Shown in pieces: positions 1 through 10,890 of a DNA stretch of 64,000 nucleotides. This stretch comes from Gnetum montanum (lineage: Eukaryota > Streptophyta > Gnetopsida > Gnetales > Gnetaceae): the NCBI GenBank assembly GCA_015680685.1, contig MNCI01017900.1:488108-552107 (forward strand). Reading direction: 5' to 3'. A program made the position numbers and the translations under genes. Each line of letters begins with the position of its first letter. Position 1 is the stretch's first letter. Below the pieces are notes generated by a model, which made no database searches, was not told the DNA's origin, and saw nothing but the letters and a program-made list of their open reading frames with translations.

Positions 1-274
1 TAAAACCATGTACTGCAAGGTTTATCCAATCAAGTTCATCTTTATTGTCGTACACAACTTGTGTTCAGGTTACAAAGTTGCTTGAATAAAGAGCCGTTCA
101 CTCTAGGACTCCTACTGCGGGCACATGGGAAATTAATCTAACTCTGGAGTGTTCAAACTGCCAGAGCTTCGCTACTTCTAGCCAGGATTGGGAAATGAAG
201 GGAGTGCCGCCTCTTATTTATAGATATGGCGGCGGACCACGATATCGCGGCACTATGCATGTCGCGTCTCATCA
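1..274. repeat. F1 LTR copy A, truncated by window edge
   Basis: This is the right-hand end of an F1 LTR, ending CTCATCA at 274. It aligns along its length with the right part of copy C (13296-14367): shared blocks include TACACAACTTGTGTT, a GAATAAAG block followed by CCGTTCAC, CTGCGGGCACATGG and TATTTATAGATATG. A short GATATCGCGG block lies just before the end. The DNA that resumes at 275 matches the interior of an F3 LTR, so copy A is inserted in an F3 LTR. Confidence 0.8.
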
Positions 275-653
275 ACCTTCAAATACTAAATCTAGATATT
301 ATGCAAAGACAAAACTTTTTTACTAGAAAACAAGAAAACTAGCTATCTTTAATTAATTAATTAGAAAAATACAACAAGACATCTCTTGCTTGAGACGTCT
401 CTTGGTTTGGGGAGACGTATTTTCCAAGACATCTATAAAATCAACAAGACATCTCCTTGGTCCCCAAGATGTCTTATGTCAACCGTAAGTCTTAACCAAG
501 ACATCTTCTTGCCTTCTAATATGTCTTTTGTAAAGACACTGCTCCTTGCCAAGACGTCCTCTTAACCTTCAAGATGTCTTCATAAGGCCTAAAACCTTCA
601 AAACACACATGTAGGAAAGAACAAAGGGAAGTGAAAGAGGTGTCCCTACACCA
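275..653 (-). repeat. F3 (gypsy-type) LTR fragment
   Basis: Positions 275-345 are close to the reverse complement of about 37920-38000 in the F3 LTR at 37073. From about 370 the sequence is an array of AAGACATCT/AGATGTCTT motifs. The fragment ends with the F3 terminus GGTGTCCCTACACCA at 653. The middle of the LTR is deleted. It abuts Copia gag sequence on the right. Confidence 0.65.
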
Positions 654-1567
654 ATTCTATAGAAAAATCATTAAAATTTAAATTTTTAAAAGGCTTAACT
701 TTTTCCTTACCTTTGGTATTTGTTTAATTGAAGTTCTTTCCTTTTCGTGCTAGAAGCCTTTTTAATCTTCTTGATGAAAGAGCCAATTCATCATCATGAT
801 TCTCTTCATAGTGAAATGACTCTTTTTTTTTTTTTTTTGCATGAGTTTTAACGGCTATAGGCTTCTCTTTGATTACACCTTTACTTATGAAATTCATCTC
901 ATATGCTACGAGTGCACTTTGTAGTTATTCAAATTTTATCATAGAGAAATTCCTTATTTCTTCCATAGCAGTAATTTTAGGTCTAAATTTAAGCTACAAT
1001 GTTCTAATCATTTTAATAATAACTTTACCTTTAGAAAAAACTTTTTCCATTCTTCTAATAGCAACTACTATGTCATTGGTCCTAGAAAAATAATCCTTGA
1101 TTCATTCTCCTTCTTTCATTTTGAGCTTGTCATATTCACTTTGCAAAACTAGGAGTTTAGATTGCTTAACTATAGAAGTTCCCTCATAAGTAGCTTCTAA
1201 AACATCCCAAATATCTTTTGCAGTTTTACACCCAACTATTCTATTCAACTTGGGTTTACTAAGAGCACATTAAAGACAATTTCTAGCTTTAGAATCAAGA
1301 TAAATTTTCTCTTATCTTCATCAGATCACTCACCTCTTAGCTTGGGAATGATGATAGTTTCTCTTGAGCTTGTCTTCTTGCTTGAGGTTGAACGGGTATC
1401 TTCTTCTACGATGAATTACCATACTTTGAACTTCATAGATTCAAATAATCCTTACATTTGTGCTTTCCAGTATGTAAAATCAACCCCATTGAACATTCGT
1501 GGCTTGCTATAAGATGATCCCTCCATGGTTCAGTTCAAGTTGTTACACTCAAACAAGAAGTAAGAAA
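654..1567 (-). pseudogene. Copia (F2) gag remnant
   Basis: Read on the minus strand this is a decayed gag of the plant Copia type (UBN2/retrotran_gag_2). The recognisable stretch lies around 1100-1250 and contains the conserved pattern with IWDVLEATYEGTS, then KQSKLLVLQSEYDKLKM and DYFSR. It has several in-frame stops and a poly-T tract at about 822-838. It parallels the better preserved gag at 33.1-34.4 kb. It lies directly downstream of a primer binding site and LTR, so this is the 5' end of a minus-strand Copia element truncated at 653. No pol is present. Confidence 0.7.
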
Positions 1568-1579
1568 GCTCTGATACCA
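1568..1579 (-). other. Primer binding site (initiator Met tRNA)
   Basis: GCTCTGATACCA is the exact reverse complement of TGGTATCAGAGC, the usual plant LTR-retrotransposon primer site for initiator methionine tRNA. It lies 2 bp from the LTR that starts at 1582 and fixes the element on the minus strand. Confidence 0.85.
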
Positions 1580-1581
1580 CT

Positions 1582-2713
1582 TGAAGATCAAGAAATTAAA
1601 GAGGCATGAATAAGTTTAGTCTACACAATGCCCAACTTTTGCATGGAAGATCTTACATGGTTCCCCAACTTGGATACTTCTACACTCAGAGGGTAGAATC
1701 CTTATACACCTTCAGACTTTGTTCCTCAAAATATGGTTTCAAGGACACTACAACCCTTATAGGGCTTCTATTACAACACACTCTCTGATGCTTATAAGCT
1801 CTTTAACTTCATAATGGGTGTTTTTCCTCAAGAAACACATCCTACCCCTTAGAGCAAATAGATCCTTATGTATCCACTAGCTCTCAAGCTTTGCAAGGGA
1901 TGTTTTCTCTCAAGAAACACATCCAACCCCTTGGGGTCCTAATAAGCTTTCAAGCCTTACAAAGGATGCCTTCCCTTAAGAAGCATATATAACCCCTTAG
2001 GACTTACAAATGATGAAAGTCAAGGAAATTGAACTAATACTTTAAATTCCTACCTTTGAGGCTCAATACAAAACACTACAAAAGATAGAGAAATCTAGGA
2101 TCTTGGATACACTAGAATATGTATGATGCTTGCTGAATCGCTTGTCCATTGCTTGTCTAATACTTACTCAATACTTGCTTTTGCCTCTTGAGTATGTCCT
2201 CCCTTTATAATTTGTCTTCCTCCATTCACTTGTTGGAATCCCTACAATGGCTAGAAATGACTATATAAGATGTCTTCCTCATGGCTTGAAATGTCTTATT
2301 GATTTTGTCATCTTGTAAGGGAGATGTCTTGTATGGGCTTAAGACGTTTTGTCTAGGGCTAAGACATCTTCTTGAAAGACCAAATGTCTTATTTAGGGAT
2401 GGATGTCTTGTCTCAAATAGAAGATGTCTTATTTGAGACTAGGAATCTCAACAAAGATGTCTTCTGCTACTTAAGACATCTTGTCAAATTGCAAGACATC
2501 TTCTCTTAAAGTTGGGATGTCTCTTGTCCTTGTGATCTTCTCCAATCCCTTGCATCTTCTCTCAAAATCTAGCATTCCAAATTGGCAATTCTTACTCTCT
2601 TCTTGGTCTCCTTGATGTATCAATATTCATCTTCCTTAGGCCTATAGAAGTGTCGTAAAACACATAGGCAAGTTCTCCATCTTCAAGGTTTTGACATACT
2701 AAATAAGTTAATA
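1582..2713 (-). repeat. Copia (F2) 5' LTR
   Basis: It starts TGAAGATC next to the primer binding site and ends near 2713 in a degenerate form of the F2 terminus (TTTTGACATACTAAA). It is alignable with the LTRs at 28268 and 34463. It contains three spaced dyads of the form TTTTCTCTCAAGAAACAC (about 1815-1995) and a dense array of AAGATGTCTT/AAGACATCTT motifs (about 2265-2525). Confidence 0.75.
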
Positions 2714-3117
2714 CTAATGTACTTTGATTTTTTTAAAACCTTATATCTATGACACACTTCATCATTGAAGCATTACCTTACTTGCTTATCTATAAAAGAC
2801 TCGATATTTAAGGCACACTTGACCCTTGAAGCATTGCCTAGCTCAACAAGCTAAAAAAAATGAGAGTAATACTTGGTTTGAATGACTTGAATGTCATGCT
2901 TTTGCATCACGTCATTTAATTGTGAATCAAAACTTTGATTATGAGGGATATAACCCAAAATTTAAATTAACACATATTATGGTGTAAGATCAATTACCCA
3001 TGACTTGTATACATCATTAGAAAGAACAAAATTAGATATCTTGGTTGCACCATACCACTAAAAGAAGATGTCTAAAAATGTTTTGCTCACCAACTTATAA
3101 ATTTACATTATGAGAAT
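2714..3117. other. AT-rich spacer, no gene seen
   Basis: No coding signal is visible. A roughly 65-bp unit is present twice (CACACTTCATCATTGAAGCA near 2752 and CACACTTGACCCTTGAAGCA near 2814). The last five bases before 3118, AGAAT, are the target-site duplication of the next LTR. Confidence 0.5.
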
Positions 3118-4008
3118 TGATGAGCGGCGAAGTACCCCTATGCTCAACCATACTAATATGAGCGTTTCACACACGATTCGGTCGAATTCCAAGGACTAAG
3201 TGCTTATGTGCCCTTGTGGAACAAGGATGGGTTGGTTGATCGTTGTCTTCCCAAGCTTACCTGTATGTCACGATTGTATGATTAAGTAAGCTTGAGGCAT
3301 ATGATTTTATAGCTTTTATGTTTTTATGTCCTACACTAGTAGGGAAGGAGAGAGGTAACTAAGTGACTAATTTAGCTTAACTACTCATTAACTAAGTCCT
3401 AACTAATCCTAACACCAACATCCGTTCCCACTTGCCGTACACATCCTAAACCAGTGCAACATTGCTGGGATTACCAAACGCTACTCATTACTGGGTTACC
3501 AAGCATTACACGCATGCTCAAAGTGGTCGTGCTTGTGTAATTTAACGATTTGCTTAATTGATCAAAATGAATTGTTGTGCTAATAACAGAAATGTAAAGT
3601 ATATAAAATAAAATAAAATAAAAGAAATGCGTAAGAAAACAAATCTCAAGTGTTGCAAGGATGAATTGAAGAGCTCGTCTTTATTACCATACACAAGGTG
3701 TTCTCAGGTACACAATGCTCGAATAAAGATCCGTTCACACTTAGACCTCCTGTAGTGGGCACTTCGAAAATACTCTAACTTTCAAACAGACTACAAGAGT
3801 TTCGCTATTTGATTGCTAAAAGACTTCCTCCCAATTGTGCGCATGGGCATTGTATTTATAGGCTTGGGAGCAACTACTCTAATAATTAGAGTAAGCACTC
3901 TAATAATTAGAATAAACCGCTAGAGTAACTGCTTTAATAATTAGAATAAACTGCTAGAGTAGCTGCTCTAATAATTAGAATAAACCACTAGAGTAACCGC
4001 TCTCATCA
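3118..4008. mobile_element. F1 solo LTR copy B
   Basis: This 891-bp LTR begins TGATGAG and ends CTCATCA, a perfect 7-bp inverted terminus. It is flanked by a perfect 5-bp duplication AGAAT (3113-3117 and 4009-4013). It has no internal region, so it is a solo LTR left by LTR-LTR recombination. The segment before the right end consists of tandem AATAATTAGA-containing units (about 3875-4000), where copies A, C and D carry GATATC-type motifs instead. The conserved block GTATTTATAGGC gives a TATA-like sequence on the minus strand (TATAAATA). Confidence 0.9.
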
Positions 4009-4013
4009 AGAAT

Positions 4014-5159
4014 CAACAAAAATTTTCACATTGATAAAAGATGTACAAATTTTGGCATCAATTGAAGAATTTGAAAGTCATGGCAAATTCTAGAGAGATC
4101 AAATTTGCTATAGAAAAATCAAAGGGAGAAATCAAATTTGTTGGAGAAAAATCCAAAGTTGAATGAATTATGGTTATTTTCATCCTAGCAATTGTTTTGT
4201 AATGGTGTTTAGTAGTTACAAATTTAAATGTTTTTGAGACAAGGAAATTTTGGATTGGTAGACAACTCCTACCCATTTAGCTGGGTAGATGTGATGTAAT
4301 CAACTACAAGAATGTCCTACCACAAGGCTACTTCATTGGTGCCACATCCATAAACAAAGATAGATATCCAAAATGTTAAAGTAAAGTGGGAAAAAATTGA
4401 TAGAAAAAGTATGATGCCATTTTGCCAAAATAATTGTAATATGTATCCATGCCAAGATATATAGTCCAATTAAAACTTTATAACTCAGGATTGCCCACTA
4501 GAATCAAACCCTTTTTGTGTGTAGTATATGATATTGTACATCCATATAAGCCAATGCTAGGTGGCTCAAGTGATTATATTCCTTTATCATTCTTTTAAAA
4601 GATCATGTTGAGTACATATATTGGGATGTACTTATGACCATTGTTTCTAGTTGGAAAAAGAGCAAACAATAAAGTGGGGGTATGGGACCTTGAAACAAGT
4701 GAAACATAGGTACACCCCAGAATTTATAGAAGGTTGTAACTTAGTGCTACTTAGTAGAATCAAACTTGTGACTTGGGATTACTAAGCAAAGACCCATACC
4801 ACTAGGCTAATACCTAATAATAACATAATACTAGACTTGATTTGAAAGTCTTAAATCACATATATGAGTCAAGTAACCAATGCTAAGTTATAAAGCCTTA
4901 ATTTCTAGAGGTAAATATTGTTAAAAAATTTAAAACGAAGCGGGTTTGATTCAAACGAGAAAGTGTAAAACCGAGTTTATCTCCGGCAGTGGCAAAACGC
5001 AAAACTCAGACAACAGGACGCTCCGAAACCAAGGCGCAATAAAACCTACCTACGGATAAAATGTTTTTATTGCCCTTTGTTCCTGGCAGGCAGCAATGTG
5101 CTTTGCTTGCATAGATTAGCCGAGTTACAGGAATCCTGGTTTTGGGTTTTGGGTTTTGG
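4014..5159. other. Upstream region of CPSF73-I; no gene
   Basis: AT-rich sequence without a supported coding region. The last ~180 bp become less AT-rich (CTCCGGCAGTGGC, ACGCTCCGAAACC) and presumably hold the promoter and 5' leader of the gene at 5160. I cannot place a TATA box or transcription start with confidence. Confidence 0.5.
4728..4815 (-). repeat. Possible tRNA-derived SINE fragment
   Basis: On the minus strand an A-box-like TAGTGGTATGGG is followed about 40 bp later by a decayed B-box-like AGTTTGATTCT, the layout of a tRNA-derived SINE head. Poly-A tail and duplication were not found. Confidence 0.3.
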
Positions 5160-8100
5160 ATGGCAATGGATGAGCAAAGTGCGAGAAGTGGAATGAAGCG
5201 GAACGTGTCGAGCATCATAAGTAGCAGTGCAGCAGACGACGATGAGGAGCTGCGCATCACTCCTCTTGGTGCTGGCAATGAAGTTGGCCGCTCCTGCGTC
5301 TACATGTCCTACAAAAACAAGATTGTCTTGGTTCCTCTCTCCACCTCTACTTGCTTCTCTTTTCCCAATATGGATACTGTTCTGTACTTTCAATATTTTT
5401 TAGTTTTCTGAAGATAGCCCTGTGAAGGTTTAGGGTTAGGTTTTCTGCTGTTTTCATTTTATTAACAATTGTAGGGTAAGAAATAGTAGAGGATATGCCA
5501 GTCGTAGTTTGTATTAGTTCCTGGAAAAAGTTTATTCTCTCCAGAGGAGAAGGAAGATCAAAGACTTTGCAACTGTTTTTTCTCAAAGCCCAAAGGCCTT
5601 TTCCATACCCAATTTAATGAACATAGAAATCTTCTTCTTCTGTTAGTGCATTGAATAAACTAATTCGTCAGCCCTGAGCATTGCCTCCAATAATTTCCAA
5701 CCTTTGACAAATCCAAGTTGATTGGGAGAGAGAGGAATTTGGAAAGAATCATTTAGAAATCATTTTATTTTTTATGACATCTTGCAGAGACTTGTTAGTG
5801 TAAAGTTAGCAACTGACATTGGTTTATCCACATTTGAAATAAGCCTAATCAATGTATGATTCAGTTGTTCAAGAATGATTTTCTTTTTGAAAATATTCAT
5901 GGATCATGAAAAGTACATCATTCTTCACAATGTTCGAGAAGATCTGGAAGAAAACCTGTTCGTAAACCATCTTCATCTTGGACACTAGATCTGCTCATGG
6001 ACATCACACCAGCCCATACCTCATTCATAGACGGGATATATCATATAATTGAGAAGCAAGTTTCCCTGGTCTGATATAGCTGAAAGGTTTAACAGAGAAA
6101 TGGGAATTGAATAAATGATCAAAATAATCAACTGAAAGGGATGCAAATTCATCAGAAACACAACAATCACTGTTGATTCTGGCCGTAAAGTTGGCAGCAT
6201 ATTTACCTTTAGTACCCATCATGAAAAGCCCGTTACACTGTCTCCATTTGAAAGCTGCAGCTTGAGACAGAGTTATGAAGCTCAAGAAGAATACTGGATT
6301 CCTCATGTAGCACGGTTTATATGCTGATTAAGTATGGATGAACCATGCAGAATGTTTTCTGATGGTTTATTTATTTATTTATTTTTGTGAATTACAGTTG
6401 TCTTGTTGATCTAGTTCCAGTTTACATTGTACACAGGAGTTTGATGTAAAAATTTTCCTTAGGCGGTCTCATATTTCATAGGAACAGCCTGCATTTAATA
6501 TTTTCCCCCACTGGTATATATTTGGTTTTTAAGTTCTTGATGCTTATTTTGTGCAAAATACATTCTATAATAACTTATTAGACTTTGTATTTTGTAAGTT
6601 TTGACTCCTAACATGTTAACTGCTTGAGCTTATGCATTTGCTTGTCAAAATTGACTGATCAATATAGAGTTTACAGGGCATTAGATTTTACCTTTTTAAT
6701 AATTATTCTGTAACATGGTATTCATATCTAGTTCAAAGAAGCTTCATATTTAGCTTAGTTTGATTTATTTTTTTTTTGATAATACAAAGTTTGTTAGACA
6801 ATGACAAATCCTTTCTCAATGATTAAACTGGTCTACATGTTTTCTGTTGATGAAGTTTGATTGTGGGATTCATCCTGCTTATTCTGGAATGGCTGCATTG
6901 CCCTACTTTGATGAAATTGATCCTTCAACAATTGATGTCTTGTTAATTACTCAGTATGTATCAAGGTCTTTTCTGTATTTGTTCTGCATTTCCAGTAACT
7001 TTAATTTTAAACCTTGGTTTCAGTTTTTAAATTTGAAAACTTGGATCAATATGAGAATGTGATTGAAATTGTAAAATGTAGTTTCCATTTGGATCATGCA
7101 GCCTCGCTTCCATATTTTTTGGAGAAAGTAAGATTCTTTTCCCTTGTTTTATATTTTGGGAAAGTGTTCAACCTTTTTTCCCCATTAATTTTTGGCTACA
7201 TATACATGAAGCTAGAGATTAACAATTATTAACTATGCAGACAACATTTAAAGGCCGAGTGTTTATGACACATGCTACCAAAGCAATTTACAAACTTTTA
7301 CTTTCTGATTATGTAAAAGTAAGCAAGGTTTCTGTTGAAGATATGCTCTTTGATGAACAAGATATCCTTCGATCAATGGACAAAATTGAGGTATGTAATT
7401 TATGTTTTTTTAAAAGAGTAACTGTTTGGCTTTGGAAAATCAGGTGTCATCTACAGTGAAGCCACTATAAAGCACTTGTTATTTTATAGTCTTATTCTCA
7501 AACTCATGATGAGGTGGATTTCTTCCATACAGGTAATTGATTTTCATCAAACCTTGGAGGTCAATGGCATACGTTTCTGGTGTTACACAGCAGGTCATGT
7601 GTTAGGCGCTGCAATGTTCATGGTTGACATTGCAGGGGTACGGGTTCTATATACTGGTGATTATTCTCGGGAAGAGGATCGGCATCTACGTGCTGCTGAA
7701 ACCCCTCAGTTTTCTCCTGATGTTTGCATTATTGAGTCAACATATGGTGTGCAACTTCACCAACCAAGAGCAGTTCGAGAGAAACGGTTCACAGATGTTG
7801 TCCACAATGTTGTATCACAGGGTGGAAGAGTTCTTATTCCTGCATTTGCTTTGGGCCGAGCTCAAGAACTTCTTCTTATTCTCGATGAATACTGGGAGGC
7901 CCATCCAGAACTACAGAATATTCCAATATACTATGCATCTCCTTTGGCAAAGAGGTGCATGGCTGTCTATCAAACATACATTAATTCAATGAATGAAAGG
8001 ATTCGGTTACAAATTGAGGGTTCAAATCCGTTTGATTTTAAGCATGTTAGAACACTTAAAAGCATTGAAAGTTTTGAGGATGTTGGGCCTTGTGTCGTCA

Positions 8101-9146
8101 TGGCAAGTCCAGGTAGTTTACAGAGTGGTCTGTCAAGACAGTTGTTTGACTTATGGTGTCAGGACAAGAAGAATGCATGTGTTATCCCTGGATATGTTAT
8201 TGAAGGAACACTTGCAAAGACCATCATGAATGAGCCGAAGGATGTGACATTGATGAGCGGCCTGCAAGTTCCCCTTAATATGCAGGTTCACTATATATCA
8301 TTTTCTGCTCATGCTGATTTCAGTGAAACAAGTGCTTTTTTAAATGAGTTGAAGCCACCAAATATAATTCTTGTGCATGGAGAGGCAAATGAAATGGGAC
8401 GTCTTAAACAGAAGTTACAGACACAATTTGCAGATCAAAATATAAAGGTTTTGACACCCAAAAACTGCCAGACAGTTGAGATGTATTTTAGCTCGGTGAA
8501 AACTGCAAAGGCAATTGGTAAGATAGCAGAGAAGATCCCTGAAGAAGGGAGCGAAGTGTCTGGTTTATTAGTGAGGAAAGGCTTTACATACCAAATAATG
8601 GCCCCAGAGGATCTTCATGTCTTTACCCAGCTCTCTACCGGATCTATTACTCAAAGACTCTCTATTCCTTATAAAGGATCATTTTCAGTCATTAGGCATA
8701 GACTGAGACAAATATTTGACAGTGTTGAAAGCTTAGAAGATGACGTCCCTACCCTTAAGGTCCATGGAAATGTCCTCCTAAAACAAGAGGGAACAGATTA
8801 TGTAGTTCTACAATGGGTTGCTGACCCAATTAGTGATATGGTTTCAGATTCCGTAGTTGCAATGATGATGAATTTCAATCCTGAATCTCCAAAGATGAAT
8901 ATTACCGAGTCAGAATCTTCAGTAGATCAGGTCGATGAAGCAATGAAAATAATAAAGTCGTTATTAACCTCATTGTTTGGAGATGTCAGGGAGGAGGAAG
9001 GAAAATTAATTGTATCAATGGATGGAAACGTTGCTACTATAGACAAATCCTCCAATGAGGTGGATTGCGAGGATAATAATTTAAAGGAGCGGATAAAAGT
9101 TGCCATCAATAGAATGAACAATGCTATTCAACCTATCAAAATGTGA
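5160..9146 (+). CDS. CPSF73-I: CPSF73-I pre-mRNA 3'-end endonuclease
   Basis: This encodes the zinc-dependent endonuclease of the nuclear cleavage and polyadenylation complex, which cuts pre-mRNA at the poly(A) site. Exons: 5160-5330, 6856-6953, 7082-7127, 7241-7390, 7533-9146. They join in frame to 692 residues, close to the usual plant length. The metallo-beta-lactamase motif H90-x-H92-x-D94-H95 is rebuilt across the exon 2/3 junction. H177, D198, E223 (IIESTYG), H415 (FSAHAD) and H437 (VHGE) complete the metal and beta-CASP residues, with the same spacing as human CPSF73. A C-terminal domain follows (about 480-692). ATG 5160 opens the frame; ATG 5166, two codons on, has the better context (purine at -3, G at +4). 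The intron 1 donor is weak (GTTCCT); the other donors are ordinary. No stop or frameshift interrupts it, so it looks functional. The family call is firm; introns rest on homology and splice consensus. Confidence 0.97.
5331..6855. other. CPSF73-I intron 1 (1.5 kb)
   Basis: This is the only long intron of the gene; the other three are 113-142 bp. It begins with a weak donor GTTCCT and ends TTGATGAAG. Most of its left half is an antisense LINE fragment. The rest is T-rich with no other recognisable feature. Confidence 0.8.
5520..6320 (-). pseudogene. LINE reverse-transcriptase remnant in intron
   Basis: In mixed frames on the minus strand the sequence reads like an L1-type plant LINE: a pre-RT stretch with a [15 protein letters not shown]-like pattern, then [12 protein letters not shown], then [17 protein letters not shown] and [10 protein letters not shown]. 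These correspond to the region where LINE RTs have RPISL..., QxxFVxGR and DxxKAYD. It is heavily mutated, with stops and frame changes. The assignment rests on residue patterns. Confidence 0.5.
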
Positions 9147-9403
9147 TGAAATTACATGAATGCATTTTTCTCTGGTTTGATTAGCATCCCTTCATGATAA
9201 TCTGTTTAGTATTCATGTTTATTCTCTGTTAAGATGTATTTCTATGTGTTAATTCCCCATGCGATGTTTCAATGATGTTTAAACCAACAGATATACCTCT
9301 AATTGGGCGGCTATGTCATATTTTCTAAGAAGGAAAATGATGTCTTTTTGGTAAAGAACCATGGTTAGAAATGCAGTTTCCTGAAGTGCTCGCTGATGAG
9401 ATA

Positions 9404-9409
9404 AATAAA
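9404..9409 (+). terminator. Candidate poly(A) signal of CPSF73-I
   Basis: AATAAA lies 258 bp after the stop codon, within GAGATAAATAAAAGAATTC and followed by T-rich sequence. Plant poly(A) signals are loose, so this is a candidate only. Confidence 0.45.
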
Positions 9410-10353
9410 AGAATTCGTAGATTATTTACTTGATTTTTTTTCTTATTTGTTTTCTATTTAAAAAATGTCTATTCACATGGATGAAAGTGCACCTTCGATT
9501 GTGTGTTTTTTTCCCTTCTGTTTTTTTTTTTTTGTTTTGAAATTGATCATTACATTTCAAACAATTGGATTTTGCACCTTAAAAGCTAGCTTTTTGGTAT
9601 GTTCAAGGTCAAAAATTGGATTTGATCGGCATATTGGTTTACTTGAACGTAGTGGAAAAAATGCGTAAAAATCGGATCAAACCAGAGATTACATTGGAAT
9701 GATAAAAAGCTAGAAAATCAAAAAAAAAAAAACAAAAGGAAAAGAAAAGAAAAAGAAAACAATTCTCGCATAATAGCCTACAGCAACTTATTAGCATAAG
9801 TGTACCCAAATCCCTTATCTAGCTTATTTCATGTAGTATGACCTGGCATAAATTTGGATGTTGGCTGTATGCTGGGTCTTCAACAGTTATCATGATTGAA
9901 CAGACTTAATACTTATAGAGGTTATGTGTACCTAACGTTAACGGTAAAATGCTAGGTTCAGGAGATCTCTCTTAACCCACTCTCTGCTTGTTCAAGCAAT
10001 AGCAGCCATGCCCTCTTTGAATTCAACATGTTTCTTATGAATTCCGAAGTTTTTAACTGCCACTACTACAGTTGCCCTAGATCAACCCCCGAAAACTGTA
10101 TTCAAATAATTCTGAGCAGAACTGACCTGAACGGACTAAATTTAGGTTTAAAGCATTGCATACAATAACTGAAAGATCACAAATATACTCCCTCTAAATT
10201 AGCCAACGCAAATATTTTCTGTATAGCAGCAACACGTGACCAAGTTGCTTGTTAAACAATATATAAAAATGTTAGCGACTGAGCATGTTAAAGTGTTACA
10301 AATCATCACAGAGGTGTTAAATGTTATACAATGAAGAAGAGAGGGAAGGCTAA
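9410..10353. other. Intergenic, no gene recognised
   Basis: Low-complexity T and A runs at about 9520-9535 and 9720-9760, then unique-looking AT-rich sequence. I looked on the minus strand for further exons of the MON2-like fragment and found none. Confidence 0.5.
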
Positions 10354-10890
10354 TCAGAAGTGCCTAAAGCAAATCTGGTATGTCGAGTTATCAAATAATG
10401 GAAGTCCTGTCTTTCCAGCCACAGATAATCTATCATTGGACAACGACGGCAAGGGTGATCCCGAAGTAATGTTGCTATCTACAGTTCTGAAGTTCAAAAC
10501 CCGTAGGTAGTTTAAGAAATCAAAACGATATGTTTATCATAATGAGAAAAAATCTGTTTAAAAACTAACAGCTCACAAAATTGCAGAAATACTTCGGCTG
10601 ACATCATCTGAACAGAAGTAGTTCGTGACACATTTCTGCTTGAACTAATTTTATTGATTGTCAAGGACTCAGAAAACAAGATATGATCAAAAATTAAGAC
10701 CACAGCTTGCCGAAAAGTTGCTGCAGCCGTGCTACCCAAAAATCTCAATAGGGTATGTTTAATGCATGAAAAAACAAAAGGAATGCGGTATTAAAGAAGC
10801 AACTTAATACATTATACTTGTGAAGGCTGTCTGCACGACTGTTTATTTCCAGAAGTCTGAGGCAAATGCCAAGAGCCATGTTTTCATGAG
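10354..10890 (-). pseudogene. Three-exon fragment resembling MON2 (Sec7-like)
   Basis: Three exon-like blocks on the minus strand join in frame: 10890-10818, 10743-10577 and 10478-10354. The first reads HENMALGICLRLLE, the second has STAAATFRQAVVLIFDHI and then SSSRNVSRTTSV, and the third LSVAGKTGLPLFD. This order and wording recall the N-terminal region of plant MON2, a Golgi/trans-Golgi protein related to Sec7/BIG ARF-GEFs that acts in endosome-Golgi traffic. Splice sites have AG and GT (GTATAAT and GTGAGC donors) and phases match. The third block runs to TGA at once, and only about 120 of an expected 1,600 or so residues are here. It is either a gene fragment or a few exons of a gene with very long introns. 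It converges on CPSF73-I. Confidence 0.55.

Noticed and set aside
3118-4008. F1 copies as MITEs or foldback DNA transposons
   Set aside because: Inverted ends are only 7 bp, begin TG and end CA, duplications are 5 bp, and TATA/AATAAA signals are internal, all fitting solo LTRs.
6025-6306. 93-codon minus-strand frame as a separate small gene
   Set aside because: It is part of the LINE remnant within intron 1; sequence downstream continues with RT-like blocks in other frames.
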